A stretch of 64,000 nucleotides of DNA, from NCBI GenBank assembly GCA_964016985.1, contig OZ024823.1, forward strand, positions 112,305,459-112,369,458. Direction: 5' to 3'. Positions 24,616-36,014 of the stretch are shown here, piece after piece (position 1 is the first letter of the stretch; every line of letters begins with the position of its first letter). The translations under genes were made by a program, and so were the position numbers. This DNA comes from Anodontia alba (taxonomy: Eukaryota > Mollusca > Bivalvia > Lucinida > Lucinidae). A model generated the notes under the pieces. It did not search any database. It saw nothing but the letters and a program-made list of their open reading frames with translations, and had not been told where the DNA came from.

Positions 24616-25000
24616 AAAGGGTAAGAGAAAAGTCCAGGGAGTGCCACAATCACAAACCGCAGCCCTTCCCAGACACTAAGAGGAAGAGGAAACCGATTAA
24701 TCCAAACAAGCACAAATCGAACAAACATACGAAAAGCACTAAGATTAGCTCTCTCTTCCCTAAGAAAGGTAATCGCATGCTAAAAGGACAGAAAAACACG
24801 ATAACAAAATCATAAAACAAATCGCCTCGTAGAATAAAACACAAAGCAACAAAGAGTAAGACTAACACCGGGACCACCGCCTTAGAACGGTCAGTAGAGT
24901 AAACCACCGGGAGGGATGTGTGTGTGGTTAAAGCACTTTTACAGCTAGCCAACTTCACCCTGGGTCCCGATGCTACTCTTAATACAGAAATACATAAATA
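24616..25000. repeat. Dispersed repeat 'AAGTCCAGGGAGTGCC', copy 1
   Basis: It begins GGTAAGAGAAAAGTCCAGGG and ACAAACCGCAGCCCTTCCCA and runs through CGCCTCGTAGAATAAA and GGGACCACCGCCTTAGAACG. Other copies are at about 33150-33510 (degenerate), 51676-52000 and 54640-54930 (inverted). It is SINE-sized, but no tRNA, 7SL or 5S head was recognised. Confidence 0.65.
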
Positions 25001-26169
25001 TTCAGTTCGCATAAAGGCTCCCAACTCAGTTAAATCATTTATCTGCTTCAAAACCATAAAATTATTCAAAATTGTGATTTTTGTATAAATCTGCAGCAGG
25101 TCACCAATAACCGAGCTAATTGCTCTCAACAAACAGACATATTGTTCTTTTAAGGTAACTAGTTAAAGTTGACTATATACACTAGGTAGATTCTCCTTGA
25201 ATGCAAAAAGGGAGCTAACTTTTGAGACTTCCTGTAAATGCTCCTGCAAATCGAATCCTTTCTGAAAAAGTGTCTACACCAAAAGCACAGAATTTTCTTC
25301 CCTTCGGAGCAAATTCTTTCCTTTAAGAGTTGACCTTTTTTTTATTTTAGCGTAGACTTTCAAAGGGAGCAACAATGTTTGACAGTTACCTACCCTACAC
25401 GTGTATCCATTCCAATTAAGCCACCCAGTAATTGCATGTATACTTTTTCAAGGATATTCCTCCTTTGCAGTTTCTCTTCATTCGCATCTCTGCTATTGCA
25501 AAAATGATGTTTGGTTTTGTCATTCTTTATTCCCTTTACTTTCTTCTTTCGGTACCTTTGGAAGACTGTACCTCATAAATGTGTTCTTAATGTTTGTTTC
25601 TTTGTTTCAGTATGGTAATACTAAAACTGCCTTTCATGTTCACTGTAATAGTGTGTTGAGCTGGAAGATCTAGCGGACGATGATGTTGACGCGCGACGCA
25701 TCAACGGAGCTCGGATCATTTCATTTTTCTACAACTAATTCAAAATGTACAAACATACATATCTTCCCGACAAAATTGAAATGAATCCGATGTCAACCAA
25801 CCTAAATCATAAAATCGACATACACAAAGACAAAATTTAGGAATAATCAGACAGACAGATATTGCCTCAAAATAAATGGAATGTAATCAGGCGTCCATTG
25901 AAAGTAAGCATTACCTGGTAAGCATGCCTCGCGCACCATGTCTATCAGCCTGAGCAGAGATTTAAAAAAATACGGGAATAGTAATATCCGAGGTTTAGAA
26001 AATCTGTTTAAAGTCTGGCTATGGCAAAAAAAATCGGACATATCTGGAAACAACCACATTGTAGGGATTGACAAGGTCACGATCACTTCCACGTAAAGGG
26101 TGACCGATTTGGAGATACAAGTTACTTTAGGAAATAGTATATTTATTTGACAGGTCCTAATAATTTTCA
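25001..26169. other. No gene seen; downstream of gene B
   Basis: A GAGTTGACC/AAGAATTTTC repeat fragment at about 25260-25370, then unique AT-rich sequence. Confidence 0.45.
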
Positions 26170-26183
26170 AAAAAAAAAAAACG

Positions 26184-26217
<34 letters not shown>

Positions 26218-26240
26218 ACGAAAAAAAAAAAAAAAAAAAA
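26170..26240. repeat. Poly(A) tract
   Basis: Three A runs separated by ACG or AACG, just left of the gene B stop. Long homopolymers like this and those at 19099-19142 (T), 33330-33357 (A), 41061-41092 (T), 42448-42477 (A), 45700-45752 (T) and 47372-47403 (A) are assembly-sensitive. Confidence 0.85.
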
Positions 26241-26553
26241 GTGAAAAATGTATTTTCTTTTCGCAAATATATAAGAGCCTCACCATCAAAAAAATTGATA
26301 AGGGCATATTTGAACAGAAAAGATCTATGTCAGCTAGTGAGGTCACACTATCTGATAAAGCCATTTGCAATACAGATATTCTACAGTACCCACTACACCT
26401 GTAAGCGGGCAGCAAAGGCGCTGATCAGATTGCGCAGATGCGCAGTCTGATCTGCGCCTTTGATGTCTGCATATGTCCCAATGACTCTTTCCCACGTCGC
26501 AATCTCAAACATTTATTTTTATTTTCGTTTAACTTTTTCTCTGTTTGTAAAAA

Positions 26554-27137
26554 CTACAAGTACCTTGAACAGGCAGGTGTTATCTTGCTTCCATGAGACA
26601 CAAGGAGGTAAACAGATACAAACACCATTACTAAACCTGCTACCCCAGCGACTGTTGAAACTGCAGCTATGTTGATTGGATCATCAAAGAAATTAGAAGA
26701 TTCACTTGAAGTCATGGCAGCCGCTTTTGATGAGATGACGGTAGTATTCAATAGGACGATCTTAGTACTTGGCAAATCTGAATGCAAAGCAGTAGCGATC
26801 TCTGTTTTGTTGGTGGCCGAGCTTCCTACTACCGTGCCGGTGTTGGGTGACGTTGACTGACTTCCAGAAGCATTTGTCTCCTGTGTAGTTAATACTTCAG
26901 ATGTGACTGATTTAGACTGGCTTCCAGAATTATTTGCATCTGGTGTAGTTACCAATGATACTTGAGATGTGACTGACTTGGAGGATAGCGTTTGTGAATA
27001 TGAAGTTTGAGTGATCTGCGGTTTTGTTGTTTCCAAATTTTCTGTAACCGCCGTGGTGCTCGACAGTGTTGAATTGCATACAGTATCTGTAGCTACTGAC
27101 GTTGTTACAGACCTAGCTGTTGTGAAGCTTGCAGCCT
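26554..27137 (-). CDS. Gene B exon 3: Ser/Thr stalk, transmembrane helix, short tail
   Basis: The acceptor TATACTCAG ends at 27138 and the exon reads 193 codons to TAG at 26554. The first 130 or so residues are Thr/Ser/Asn-rich with several N-glycosylation sites and two imperfect copies of a 21-22 residue unit (KSVTS...SGSQS). A hydrophobic stretch INIAAVSTVAGVAGLVMVFV follows and continues SVYLLV, then about 14 tail residues ending CSRYL. This is the plan of a type I membrane protein with an extracellular lectin. The bases AAG/GTACTT just before the stop could be a donor, in which case the tail would continue in another exon. Confidence 0.75.
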
Positions 27138-27189
27138 CTGAGTATAGAAAAAAAAGCCACGCCATAAGATGAAGTGTTGTCGGGGTATA

Positions 27190-27362
27190 CAGTAGAACCT
27201 CGATAATTCAAACTCCAATAATTCAAAATTCTCAATAATTCAAAATCATTTTGAAGTCCCGACTTAACTATATGTATGCATTTTAACCCTCAATTATTCA
27301 AAGTCTCAATAATTCAAACAAAACTGTTTAGTCCCTTGGACTAAATTATCGAGGTTCCACTG
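27190..27362. mobile_element. 173-bp TA-flanked MITE, pogo/Tigger-like ends
   Basis: The terminal inverted repeats are CAGTAGAACCTCGATAATTC and the complement of CAGTGGAACCTCGATAATTT, flanked by TA on both sides. The gene A block has the empty site: GGGTATATATGAAC at about 145-158 against GGGTATA, element, TATATGAAC here. The interior repeats AATAATTCAAA. There is no ORF. It lies in the gene B intron just past the stalk acceptor. Confidence 0.85.
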
Positions 27363-27944
27363 TATATGAACAGGTAAAATCTAGACCAGCCAGCAAAATC
27401 TTTAAAGGTAACCCTTGGTAACATCGAACACATATTAAACAAAACAAACTTCAGGTATGTAGAAAACAAAGGTATCTGTAAGGAGGAGAACTAGGTTAGC
27501 ATCATTGCTTTCGTTCTGATCCTTTATTGTGTTTTGTCACAGTATTACATTTTTATTTGTACGCATGTGCATATGTACGCATGTGTACCATATTTGTACG
27601 GATGTGTACGTGCTGAAACGAAATATGTTTAAATCAAACACAGAACACATAAGAGGAATCAATTTCTAATGTTTTATGTTGATTGCAAATACCATGATTT
27701 AGTAGCGCGCGCATGCGCAAGCCAATACAGGCATTCGCTTCCCGTATACACCCCAAATATGTATTTTTACAAGGCACGGCTTAATGAAATGTAGTGCTTA
27801 ATGGAATGGATACACTCTCAAGAGAGACAACTCTATCAAACTTTTTTTTTGCGCTCTTCTGAACAGAGCGAATAAAATCCTCCACACTGTTGTAAAGCAA
27901 AGATAAGGATCGAGAACACACTGAAAGTCAAAGCAAAAGAGAGC

Positions 27945-27948
<4 letters not shown>

Positions 27949-28001
<53 letters not shown>
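27949..28001. repeat. (CA)n in gene B block
   Basis: Orthologous to 776-829 and of similar length. Confidence 0.9.
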
Positions 28002-28002
<1 letters not shown>

Positions 28003-29132
28003 TTATTCTGTGATCTGACCCACCGTGGTGCAAGTAAAAAGTGCAGCAAAGTTGTTAATCCCGGCTGCGTTAACCATTGCGGTTTTTGCATGAAAAATGG
28101 CATAAAACTGCAATTTCCCTCACGCCCATAGCAGCGCTTCAGTAGTAGTCTATTTTAAAATGTAATGTATGAGTTCACCAGTGACAAAAGGCAAGATAGT
28201 ACAATAATATCAGGACTATATCACAGTACTGGGCTACTTTGTACGGTCCCCACTCAAAACTCTTAACCTTTCTCTTGCTGAACACTTAGCAAACAGTTCT
28301 GAAGAAGCCAATTGATCTGGATCATTGTCATTAAATATGTGAATTTCTATCGAAAACTCGGATCAAGTAATCTGATTGGCTGGAAATTAGAAGTGGGTGT
28401 GGTATCTTAATTTATTCAGCATGAGAAGGGTTAAGGAGACTGAACACAGCTGGTAGATTTTCCACCATTTTTTACGAGGGAGACAACTACTCTGACTTGT
28501 TGTTTGCTTCTCTGCAAAGCATACACCTTCCGAAAAGGCGTCTACTCTAAAAAGAAATAATTTGCTACAAAGGGGGTGGGAGTGGGGGTTGGGAGTAAGG
28601 GGTTATTTCTTTTAGAGTAGACTCCTTTTCAGAAGAAAGGTGAAAACATTTTTAAAGGGTTTCCAACCCTGAAAGTGCATCCATTTCTTTAAATGACAGC
28701 GGAAGCGTTCACATTATAATCTGAAAAGGGGATCATATGGAACTACAGAAAAAAGACAGAAAATGGCAGACTCGGTATTATTGATTGTGTTTAAGAGGGA
28801 TTATGAAAACCTGCGCTATCTCTCACGCCCCGTGCAGCGCCTGCTGAGTGAACTTTATTTTCACGCTTAATGTATCAGTTCCAAATGACCAGGAAATTCA
28901 CTAAGATCAGCACTATATCGCACTAAACCCTCAACAGGTTTGCTGTTTACTCTAACAAGGGACATATTTTTTCCAGTTCATCTTGGTTGTTGTTTTGTTT
29001 CCGGGAAAGTGTTGTTTTATTTTGTAATTTTATTCCACTCATCCTTTATCGGATGCCTTTGGTAGGTTGTGTTTCGTGACTATGGCCTTTCCTGTGTATC
29101 TTCGGACTTTAGTACATTACATGGTCGTTTCA

Positions 29133-29230
29133 CCCAAGCAAATACACAACGTCGCAACAACGTCGTTACAACATTGCTGCAACGTCGCGACGTTGTAACG
29201 ACGTTTTTGCGACGCTGTGTGTTTGCTGGG
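29133..29230. mobile_element. 98-bp foldback element in gene B block
   Basis: Orthologous position and near-identical sequence to 1449-1546. A degenerate relative rich in CGACGTT and ending GTCTGCTGGG lies at about 6886-7035. Confidence 0.7.
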
Positions 29231-29308
29231 ACACAGGAAAAACATCTTTGTGTGACTGAAGAGAAAATCAAATTATTTATGATTACAAAATATTATCCTT
29301 TTACGATA

Positions 29309-29660
29309 TTCTTATATAACGACCCCTGAAGCTTCTTTATTGCCAACGTTTGGTTGGCAGCTTGCTTTGGAGTTTAACGGCCTAGTCAACACTATTAAGG
29401 TCATGTCGAACCAGTCAGTTTACCTAACCGCACTTTCTCTGGGCAGACCTAATCCTCTATTCGGTTAACCACTTCTTGTGCGCATTCTTTCGCCAGAAAT
29501 TGACAACTGCTCTTCTTGCATCAGTGGAAGGGACAAAATGACCATAGAATATATTTTATAGTCAATCTTCATGAAAGAACGTTGCCGGATTCGGCGGGGA
29601 TCAAACCCGCGACCTCCTGATCACTATTCGGACGTGCATCCGACTGATCCACCGAGGCTA
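29309..29660 (-). mobile_element. tRNA-derived SINE in gene B block
   Basis: Same insertion as 1625-1976, carried along by the duplication, with A-box and B-box unchanged. Confidence 0.6.
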
Positions 29661-29960
29661 CTTCCAACGTTTACAATACGATATGGATATTCTTATTAAA
29701 ATTTACAGAAACAAAACATGAGCCTGCAGCATGCAGCATTTCTGTAACGTTTCATACAAAATTGCATATAGCATTTCCGCGCAGTCTGGTCAGAGTCTTA
29801 GCAGGGCACTTTGTGGGTAGCTAAGGATCGAACGCGTCTAAAAGCTGACAGTGGACCCGGTCAGTCTGTGCAAATACACAGGCTGATCCATGTTTCGCTG
29901 GGCGCACATGCAATCTTGTAGAAAACGTTGTGTCCCGGCTCACATTACTTACAAACCAAC

Positions 29961-30245
29961 CTGCTTCTTTGCATTCATATCCCACTTCCAAGTATTTGGA
30001 AACAAGACTACATGGATCTCCTCCGAACAAGCTGTTATTTGCGTGGACTGTGCATGATACGGTTTGCTCACAAAAGCGTCTAACAACTGACAGTGAATTG
30101 GAAGCTGTGCAGTTACTGGCGGTAGCTGAACTGTCATTACAGGGTCCATATGCAGTACGACCATAGTTGGCACAGACTATGTGTAAAGTTGTATTAGGTA
30201 TCCCGCTGCAGTTCAAAGTAATCGGCCTAAGTTCACAAACATGTT
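29961..30245 (-). CDS. Gene B exon 2: SUEL-type lectin domain
   Basis: The exon is 285 nt, with acceptor TTATTCGCAG before 30245 and donor GCAG/GTTGGT at 29961/29960, phase 1 at both ends. The eight SUEL cysteines, ANYGRT, GDPC and KYLEVGYEC are all present, plus the same extra Cys as gene A. It differs from gene A at two positions, both amino-acid changing: Leu to Ser in the CNDS loop, and Ile to Ser directly after the DPC motif, which in this family lies by the sugar-binding site. The reading frame is intact. Confidence 0.8.
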
Positions 30246-31475
30246 CTGCGAATAATCAGAAAATTTAAAAACAATTCTTATTAAACATATTAAACACTTC
30301 TTAAGTATCTATAAGTTCATATAAAACATCTAATTACATTTTTGTAACTGGATTGCTTTGGATAATCAAAGAGGACTTCTGTCATTGAGTTTAGTATTTC
30401 CTTATTCTGTTTTACATTGGAGACCCTTAAAATGGTAACTGGCAAACAGTGCATACCCAGATAAGACGCCGCAGAATGCGATGTCTGATTATAGCCTCCA
30501 CTGTTTGTAGATAGTTTAGTAGTCATTTTTCCCTAGGAATATCTAATTCACATAGCATGACATACCTAGAATTGAAATTGGACTCTTTCAGTGCATATGC
30601 TATTTTCTCCACTTATCGTACACCTTACTTTTTTTTCAGTATTACAAGTTAAGTGTCAAAGAGAATTCAAATTCAGACTATTTTACCTCAGCGTTTGGTA
30701 TGTTTTGAATGATGTCTTCAAGCAGTTACAAGAAATTCTGCCATTTTCATATTTTTTCAGCTTTTACAAATTTATAGTACATTTGTGGACGTTTATCATG
30801 TTATCATCCACCCCAAAAACATTGTTCAAAATAAAGACCAAAAGCAAAACAATCTTGCATTTACTTGTTTTGTTTTACAGACCTATCAATCATACCAACT
30901 TCTGTGTGGGCTCTTTTTATTTTAGAACTTGACATTTTGTTATAAAATGTAAATTGCTAGGGGTTTTTTTCTTAAAAAATTAGGAAATTTTGAATATTTC
31001 ACATTTTTGCTGCAGAAAGTGTTTGGAAATATTATTTTGCAAACAAATAAGTAATAAATAATTATTTTAGCTAGACTTTACTTGTGAACTTACTTTGAAG
31101 TGTTGGCTATTTTCCTGTATTAGTATTGAAGGGTGGACGATAATAATATTTTATAAAAAAAAATAATGTATTCTTAAGAGGCTAACCGCGACAAAATCGA
31201 CATTTTCCAAAACACAAAGCAAGCAGACTCAGAGCACCAATGAATCAGTATATCATCAGTATTTACTCCAAATATTTGAAAACCTGAACACTTTATCATA
31301 CTTTATCTTTATTTCGAACAATTCCGCCACCTGCTACTATGTATAAAAATGGTGAAAGTGGCAAACAACGTAGACCCTAATCAGACGCCGCTTTCTCCGG
31401 CGTCTGATCTGGGTCTTCACTGATTGCTTAGGTTTGTCTGTCCGAAACGTAAGGTTAATACGGTACAAATGATCT

Positions 31476-31708
31476 GGGCCCAGTTGTTCAAAGCTAACGA
31501 CATCGTTAGTTAACGATTTGTTAAAATTTACATCGAGTGATACGCAAATATGCTGAAATTTTTTGCTGAAAAAATGTGAGTAGCAAAAGCTACCCACATT
31601 TTTTCAGCAAAATATATTAGAATACTGTATATTGAATTCGCTAAAACAGTTAACGAAATGATCCTTAACGAGCTCGTTAAGCTAACGATGCTTTGAACAA
31701 CTGGGCCC
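31476..31708. mobile_element. GGGCCCAGTTGTTCAAAGC-ended MITE, copy 2
   Basis: Same family as 6436-6680 with a shortened hairpin (GTGAGTAGCAAAAGCTAC). It lies in gene B between the signal and lectin exons and is absent from the matching place in gene A (about 4175-4195). Confidence 0.8.
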
Positions 31709-31878
31709 TGGCTGTTTTGTTGTTGTTGTTGTTGTTGTTGTTTTGTGTGTGTGTGTTTTTGTTTTTTTTATTGTTAGTCTGCAAAATGCAGTTTTTCTTG
31801 ACTTTTTCTTTAAAAATTGATAAACAAAAATGTAGCTTTCACCACTGCACTGAAAAGCGTATAGGTGTAAAGTCTTGC

Positions 31879-31942
31879 CTTGATAATGAGACAGCACCGC
31901 TGTTGTTAACAGTACACAGCAAGCAACCTGAAAGATCGTATA
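31879..31942 (-). pseudogene. Gene B exon 1 remnant: signal peptide without ATG, GC donor
   Basis: It aligns codon for codon with gene A exon 1 over 21 codons with no indel. The hydrophobic core (residues ACCVLLTTAVLSHYQ) is kept, but the first three codons read TAT ACG ATC in place of ATG AAA GCC. The exon/intron border reads CAAG/GCAAGA against CAAG/GTAAGG in gene A. GC-AG introns exist, so the donor change alone need not be fatal; the missing start is the more serious loss. Confidence 0.7.
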
Positions 31943-31949
31943 CTTCGAA

Positions 31950-33149
31950 CGATTCTCTGTAACACTCTGAAAAATATGAATTGGTCAGATTATAACAGCA
32001 TTACGCTTACACCAACTCTCACACACGTGTACAAACACACACGCTCACATAGCGGTGATAGAAATACGAAAATCCTAGTTGCCAAATACTTCGACTTTTT
32101 CTTCACTTTTAGAAATAACCATAACGCATTCAAAACACATACTCTATGAATTATGAAGCTATAGTTTGCTAGCATGTATAGCCATAGATGTATACTAGAT
32201 TAAGCTTTTAAAAAGAACTTGCTGTCTTTTCAGCCCTTTTAGTGATTTTGTTTTAGCCTTTGAGCATTTTTAGCTTTCAATACCCAGGCCCTACCTTCAA
32301 ATAACGGTTGGGGCTGTATCTGATCTTCAGTCCTGTCTCTTTTAAAGGGATTTGAGACTCAGTGTTGCCATTCAAGGATTTTAGAAAGTGATTTAGTCCG
32401 TATTGTCTCATGAAGAGTCATTCTTTCCTTGGCAACTGATGCTAAATGGGAAGAAATAGAAAATGAACAATACCAAGTAAACGAAACTTTTATTAATAAA
32501 CTATCAATCAAACAAACAAACAAAACAATAAAATACCTAACTAACAAACTTGCGAAAAATAAACAATAACTATGGTTTAATTGGAATAAATGAATGAGAA
32601 TCATTTTAAGCTGGAAATATGCTAAGAAAGTTTTAATGGGGTATTTTTATTTCCAAACAAGAAGTCGAATTTATTTTAATATTTGCAAAATTCTATGCTA
32701 TTCCTTGGATATCCAGGTTATTATATATATGTTTTCGTAAAATGTGTAAACAAAAAATGAAAGTCAGAAGATGAATACAAAAGTCATGAACAAAAGTATT
32801 TTTGAATAGGGAATCTTTAAAAAGGAAATGGTAAAAGAAGGTGCATGCCTATTTCCCCGCATTTTTTTCTAGTGTATGTGATCACAAGTACACGAAATAA
32901 GCATACAATGTTACAAAACAATTAACAGGTGTCAAAACGTCCAACAAAAGTCAATCAAAATGAAAGTAACCAAGCTGAAATTTAGTGATCATAGATGATC
33001 TCCCCTGCCACATCGAGGCAATTCTAATGAGTACATACAACACAGGTGTACAACATATTCAAGTTTTTCTGGTCAATAGGTCAAAATTGAATCGCTTGAG
33101 GTCAAAGATGGCAGGTTAAGTGAACTCGGCAGTTGAAATGTAGAAAAAA
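31950..33149. other. No gene seen; upstream of gene B
   Basis: AT-rich and apparently single-copy. No alternative leader exon with a clear ATG, hydrophobic core and phase-1 donor was recognised on the minus strand. Confidence 0.4.
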
Positions 33150-33326
33150 AGAGGTAAGAGAAAAGTCCAGGAGTGCCCCAATCACAAGCCGCAGCCTATT
33201 ACAGACACGGAGAGGAAGAGGAAACAGATAAAACCAAACAAGCACAAATCGAACAAACATACAAAAAGCACTAAGATTAGCTCTCCCCCAAGCTCGCAAT
33301 GCTAAAAGGATTGAAAAACACAAGAA

Positions 33327-33359
<33 letters not shown>

Positions 33360-33510
33360 AATACAAGGCAAGGCTTAAAACAAATCGCCTCGTAAAGAAA
33401 AAACACACACACAAAAAAACAAAACAAAAAACAAAACAAAAAACAAAGCTACGCTTAATACAGAAATACATAAAGAAAAAGCGCTTTGCATAAAAGCTCC
33501 CAACTCAGTC
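33150..33510. repeat. Dispersed repeat 'AAGTCCAGGGAGTGCC', copy 2 (degenerate)
   Basis: The start GTAAGAGAAAAGTCCAGGAG and the CACTAAGATTAGCTCTC block match copy 1. The middle is replaced by a 30-base A tract and AAAACAAA repeats. Confidence 0.55.
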
Positions 33511-33655
33511 AATGCATTAAAGCGAAAACATATAAAACGAAGATGAGTATTCATAGTTAATTCTACTGTGTGCCAGAGTAAATGAAAACCAGTAGTTGAA
33601 CCACGGCGGACCAAGCCAAAGTTATATCGTTAAGCCCAACCCACTGGTTAAAGTT

Positions 33656-33935
33656 TTACGAAGAGGCCATCATTGAGTCTGAGGCCCGTACCGCCGTCGT
33701 GCAATTAAAGAGTAGAGCATAGCCATCAACAATGATTGGGTTGAAAACTAGGCATGCAGTCTGCCGCATACTATCAAGGCTATAGACAATTCTTTCATAA
33801 CGGTTAATTAGTTTTCTGACCACAAAGCCACCGTAAAGTTCTGGTTCCGATATACCTTGTTGCAGCAGTGTTTTCAGACTGACGTTATGTTTTTCTATTT
33901 TAGAAGTAACAGAAAAAAGTAAGTATATCTGTTGG
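33656..33935 (-). pseudogene. Mobile-element-derived coding remnant
   Basis: A minus-strand frame, open for about 90 codons to TAA at 33656, reads TSKIEKHNVSLKTLLQQGIS, EPELYGG, KLINRYERI, MRQTACLVFNP and LFNCTTAVRASDSM. I recognise the pattern as a block that recurs in molluscan repeats but cannot name the element. The adjacent sequence to 34140 is duplicated in inverse at 36.8-37.1 kb. Confidence 0.45.
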
Positions 33936-35465
33936 CTCTAAAATGTTATATCACCTAACGCAGGATGTCAAATAATAACCAGTGTCTCTGGAAAATTGGC
34001 CTTATTTCTTGCCTCAAACTTGAGTGATACTCGATCAGCTGCGAAGGTCGAATCAACAAGAAACTCGGAACAAATTTTGACTAGCATAAAAACACATTAA
34101 GCAGCGAAAATAAGACTATTTTGGATTTAATTTTAGTCTCTACATCACAAAGCTGTGACGTAACAGAAACTGCAGCTGTGATTATATAATATATAATGGT
34201 TAGTACTTCAGCTAAAACTTCAGCGTTGTGATTAAAAATAAAGTTTTGAAAGAAAGATTCACAATTTGTTCACTTTAATTCTGACAATCCTAAAAGTATG
34301 AGAACAATGTGCTAGAGCAGTACTAGAACTTCCTTCTTGCACAACCCAGAGCGCTATTCTGTCTTTTGTTCTTTTCTGAAAAGCATGATCAAACTCCGAC
34401 TATTTATATATTTTGTTGTTGTTGTTGTTTTTAGCATTTCTCAAATTTCTCTACCCATGTTTGTTTGTACAAAACGTCTATCATACATGATTATTTAAGG
34501 TCACTGTCCCTCATTGAAAGTATTTCTCATCATCTGTAAAAGAGACAAAACACAAAAGAATGCAGCTGCTGTAAGCAGAAAGTCTACATAATTTATCGGA
34601 ACTATAATATATAACCAAAGGATTAACTTTTAAAACATTACATTACGAAAACACGCCTATTCAAATGTATCGAAAATTTCACCTCCAAAAACTGAAAATT
34701 TTCAGATAAAAAACTCTGATATTTTTTCATATTTCTGCTCAAAACATAGATTGTGGGTACTCGTTAGAACCGCCTCGCCGAGGCGGTTCTAACGAGTACC
34801 CACAATCTATGTTTTAAGCAGAAATAAGACAAATAATGTATACCCCTGTAAACCCCAGTTTTACTATATAAAAGTGGGGTTTAAGGGGGTCAAAATTATA
34901 TAGGCGTGTTTTCGTGATGTATAACTGTTTGTTTAAACGATAGGTTCCAAAATACTATCCATTTAGTTTTATAATTATGAATGCAGCACTCTTTAGGTCC
35001 AAGTAAACAGTAGTTATTAAACATGTGACTCTGATGCAACCACACGTTTTTATAGTTATCAAATACCTCCAAATGACAACAATGGTTTTGAATGAAGCCC
35101 AACACAAACAGTGGTTTTGAATAGGACCCTGTATAAACAATAATGTATACTAGAGGTTTTGGGTACATTAAATATTTTTGAAGAATAAATCTGGTTCAGA
35201 ATTAACTGAAAAGGCTTCATACAAGTTTACGGCCTACTAACAATATTTCAGTCATCTATGCATCCTTCACATTACGGCCCATCAACGTCGTTTTACTCAT
35301 ACAAACAACATGGGTAGATCATAACTATGCTACAAAGCCAATAAGCCCCTGATTTCGGTCCACTTTTTAATCTATCAACATCCCTCTATCAGAAGAAATC
35401 CAGATATAAGCCGGTAAATGTCGCTTTTGGTCAGCTGAACGACACTTCTGTTGCCTGGTGGTCAA
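33890..35465 (-). repeat. Left arm of long inverted duplication, interrupted
   Basis: Complements of 33890-34140 and 35325-35465 align in order with 36715-37105 (shared GAGCCAACA, AAGTTTGAGG, TTTCGCTGCT, GGGGCTTATTGG, GCAACAGAAGT). The intervening 34141-35324 is absent from the other arm, so it is an insertion; it contains palindromic MITE copy 11. Confidence 0.65.
34641..34919 (+). mobile_element. Palindromic MITE, copy 11
   Basis: Complete with a CCTCGCCGAGG centre. It lies in the segment that interrupts the left arm of the 33.9-37.1 kb inverted duplication. Confidence 0.85.
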
Positions 35466-36014
35466 AAGACAGAATTTTTGCCATCAGCAATACGTTTATG
35501 TTTGCACCACTGGTAAGCATTTAGGACTATTTGATATTTATTTTATGCATTTTCTGAGTTTATTTTATTATTTTTATATTTATTTACTTTATTCATTTAT
35601 TTATTTATTTGATCCGATTTTACTTGGCCAGTGCAGACTTGCTAATAAAAGAGCATCTTCGGACTTAATACGTCCATGCCTTACCATTGTTATTCAAGTA
35701 TCCCATTTAAGTCTAACGGACTCTTCCATTCCCATTATTCGACGAGACAATCATTTTAAGGTTGCCTGGTTTATTCTAATTTATCGTATTGATCAAAATT
35801 GGTGCATTTTTTCAGCAAACAGTGAAAACCCTGATCAAAAGCCGTATTATGTGGCTTCTGGGTCGGCACTGTTTGCCTATCCCCCATTTATTGGACGCTA
35901 AGCTTAAACGGGTAAAACTGCATTATAATTTAGTTGTTCTTTTTCAGAAAATGCCTACCCGTCCAAGTTTGTCTCTTTATAAAACAAAGGGAAAAAAAAC
36001 GAAAACTTCTGTCT

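Larger units (their letters stand above)
26554..31942 (-). pseudogene. Gene B: SUEL lectin duplicate with lost start codon
   Basis: This is the second copy of gene A. Exons on the minus strand are 31879-31942 (decayed signal exon), 29961-30245 (lectin) and 26554-27137 (stalk, transmembrane helix, tail). The lectin and stalk exons are fully open with good splice sites in phase 1, but the signal exon has TAT where gene A has ATG and starts its intron with GC rather than GT. No in-frame ATG occurs upstream before a stop. Either B is a pseudogene with young, still open 3' exons, or it uses another leader exon or is spliced onto a neighbour. The open exons are also expected if they were recently copied from a functional gene by conversion. 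RNA reads across 30245 would decide. Confidence 0.7.

Noticed and set aside
26241..26553. Possible extra cytoplasmic exon of gene B after AAG/GTACTT
   Set aside because: No acceptor-led open frame that would extend the tail was recognised before the poly(A) tract; the in-frame TAG is simpler.
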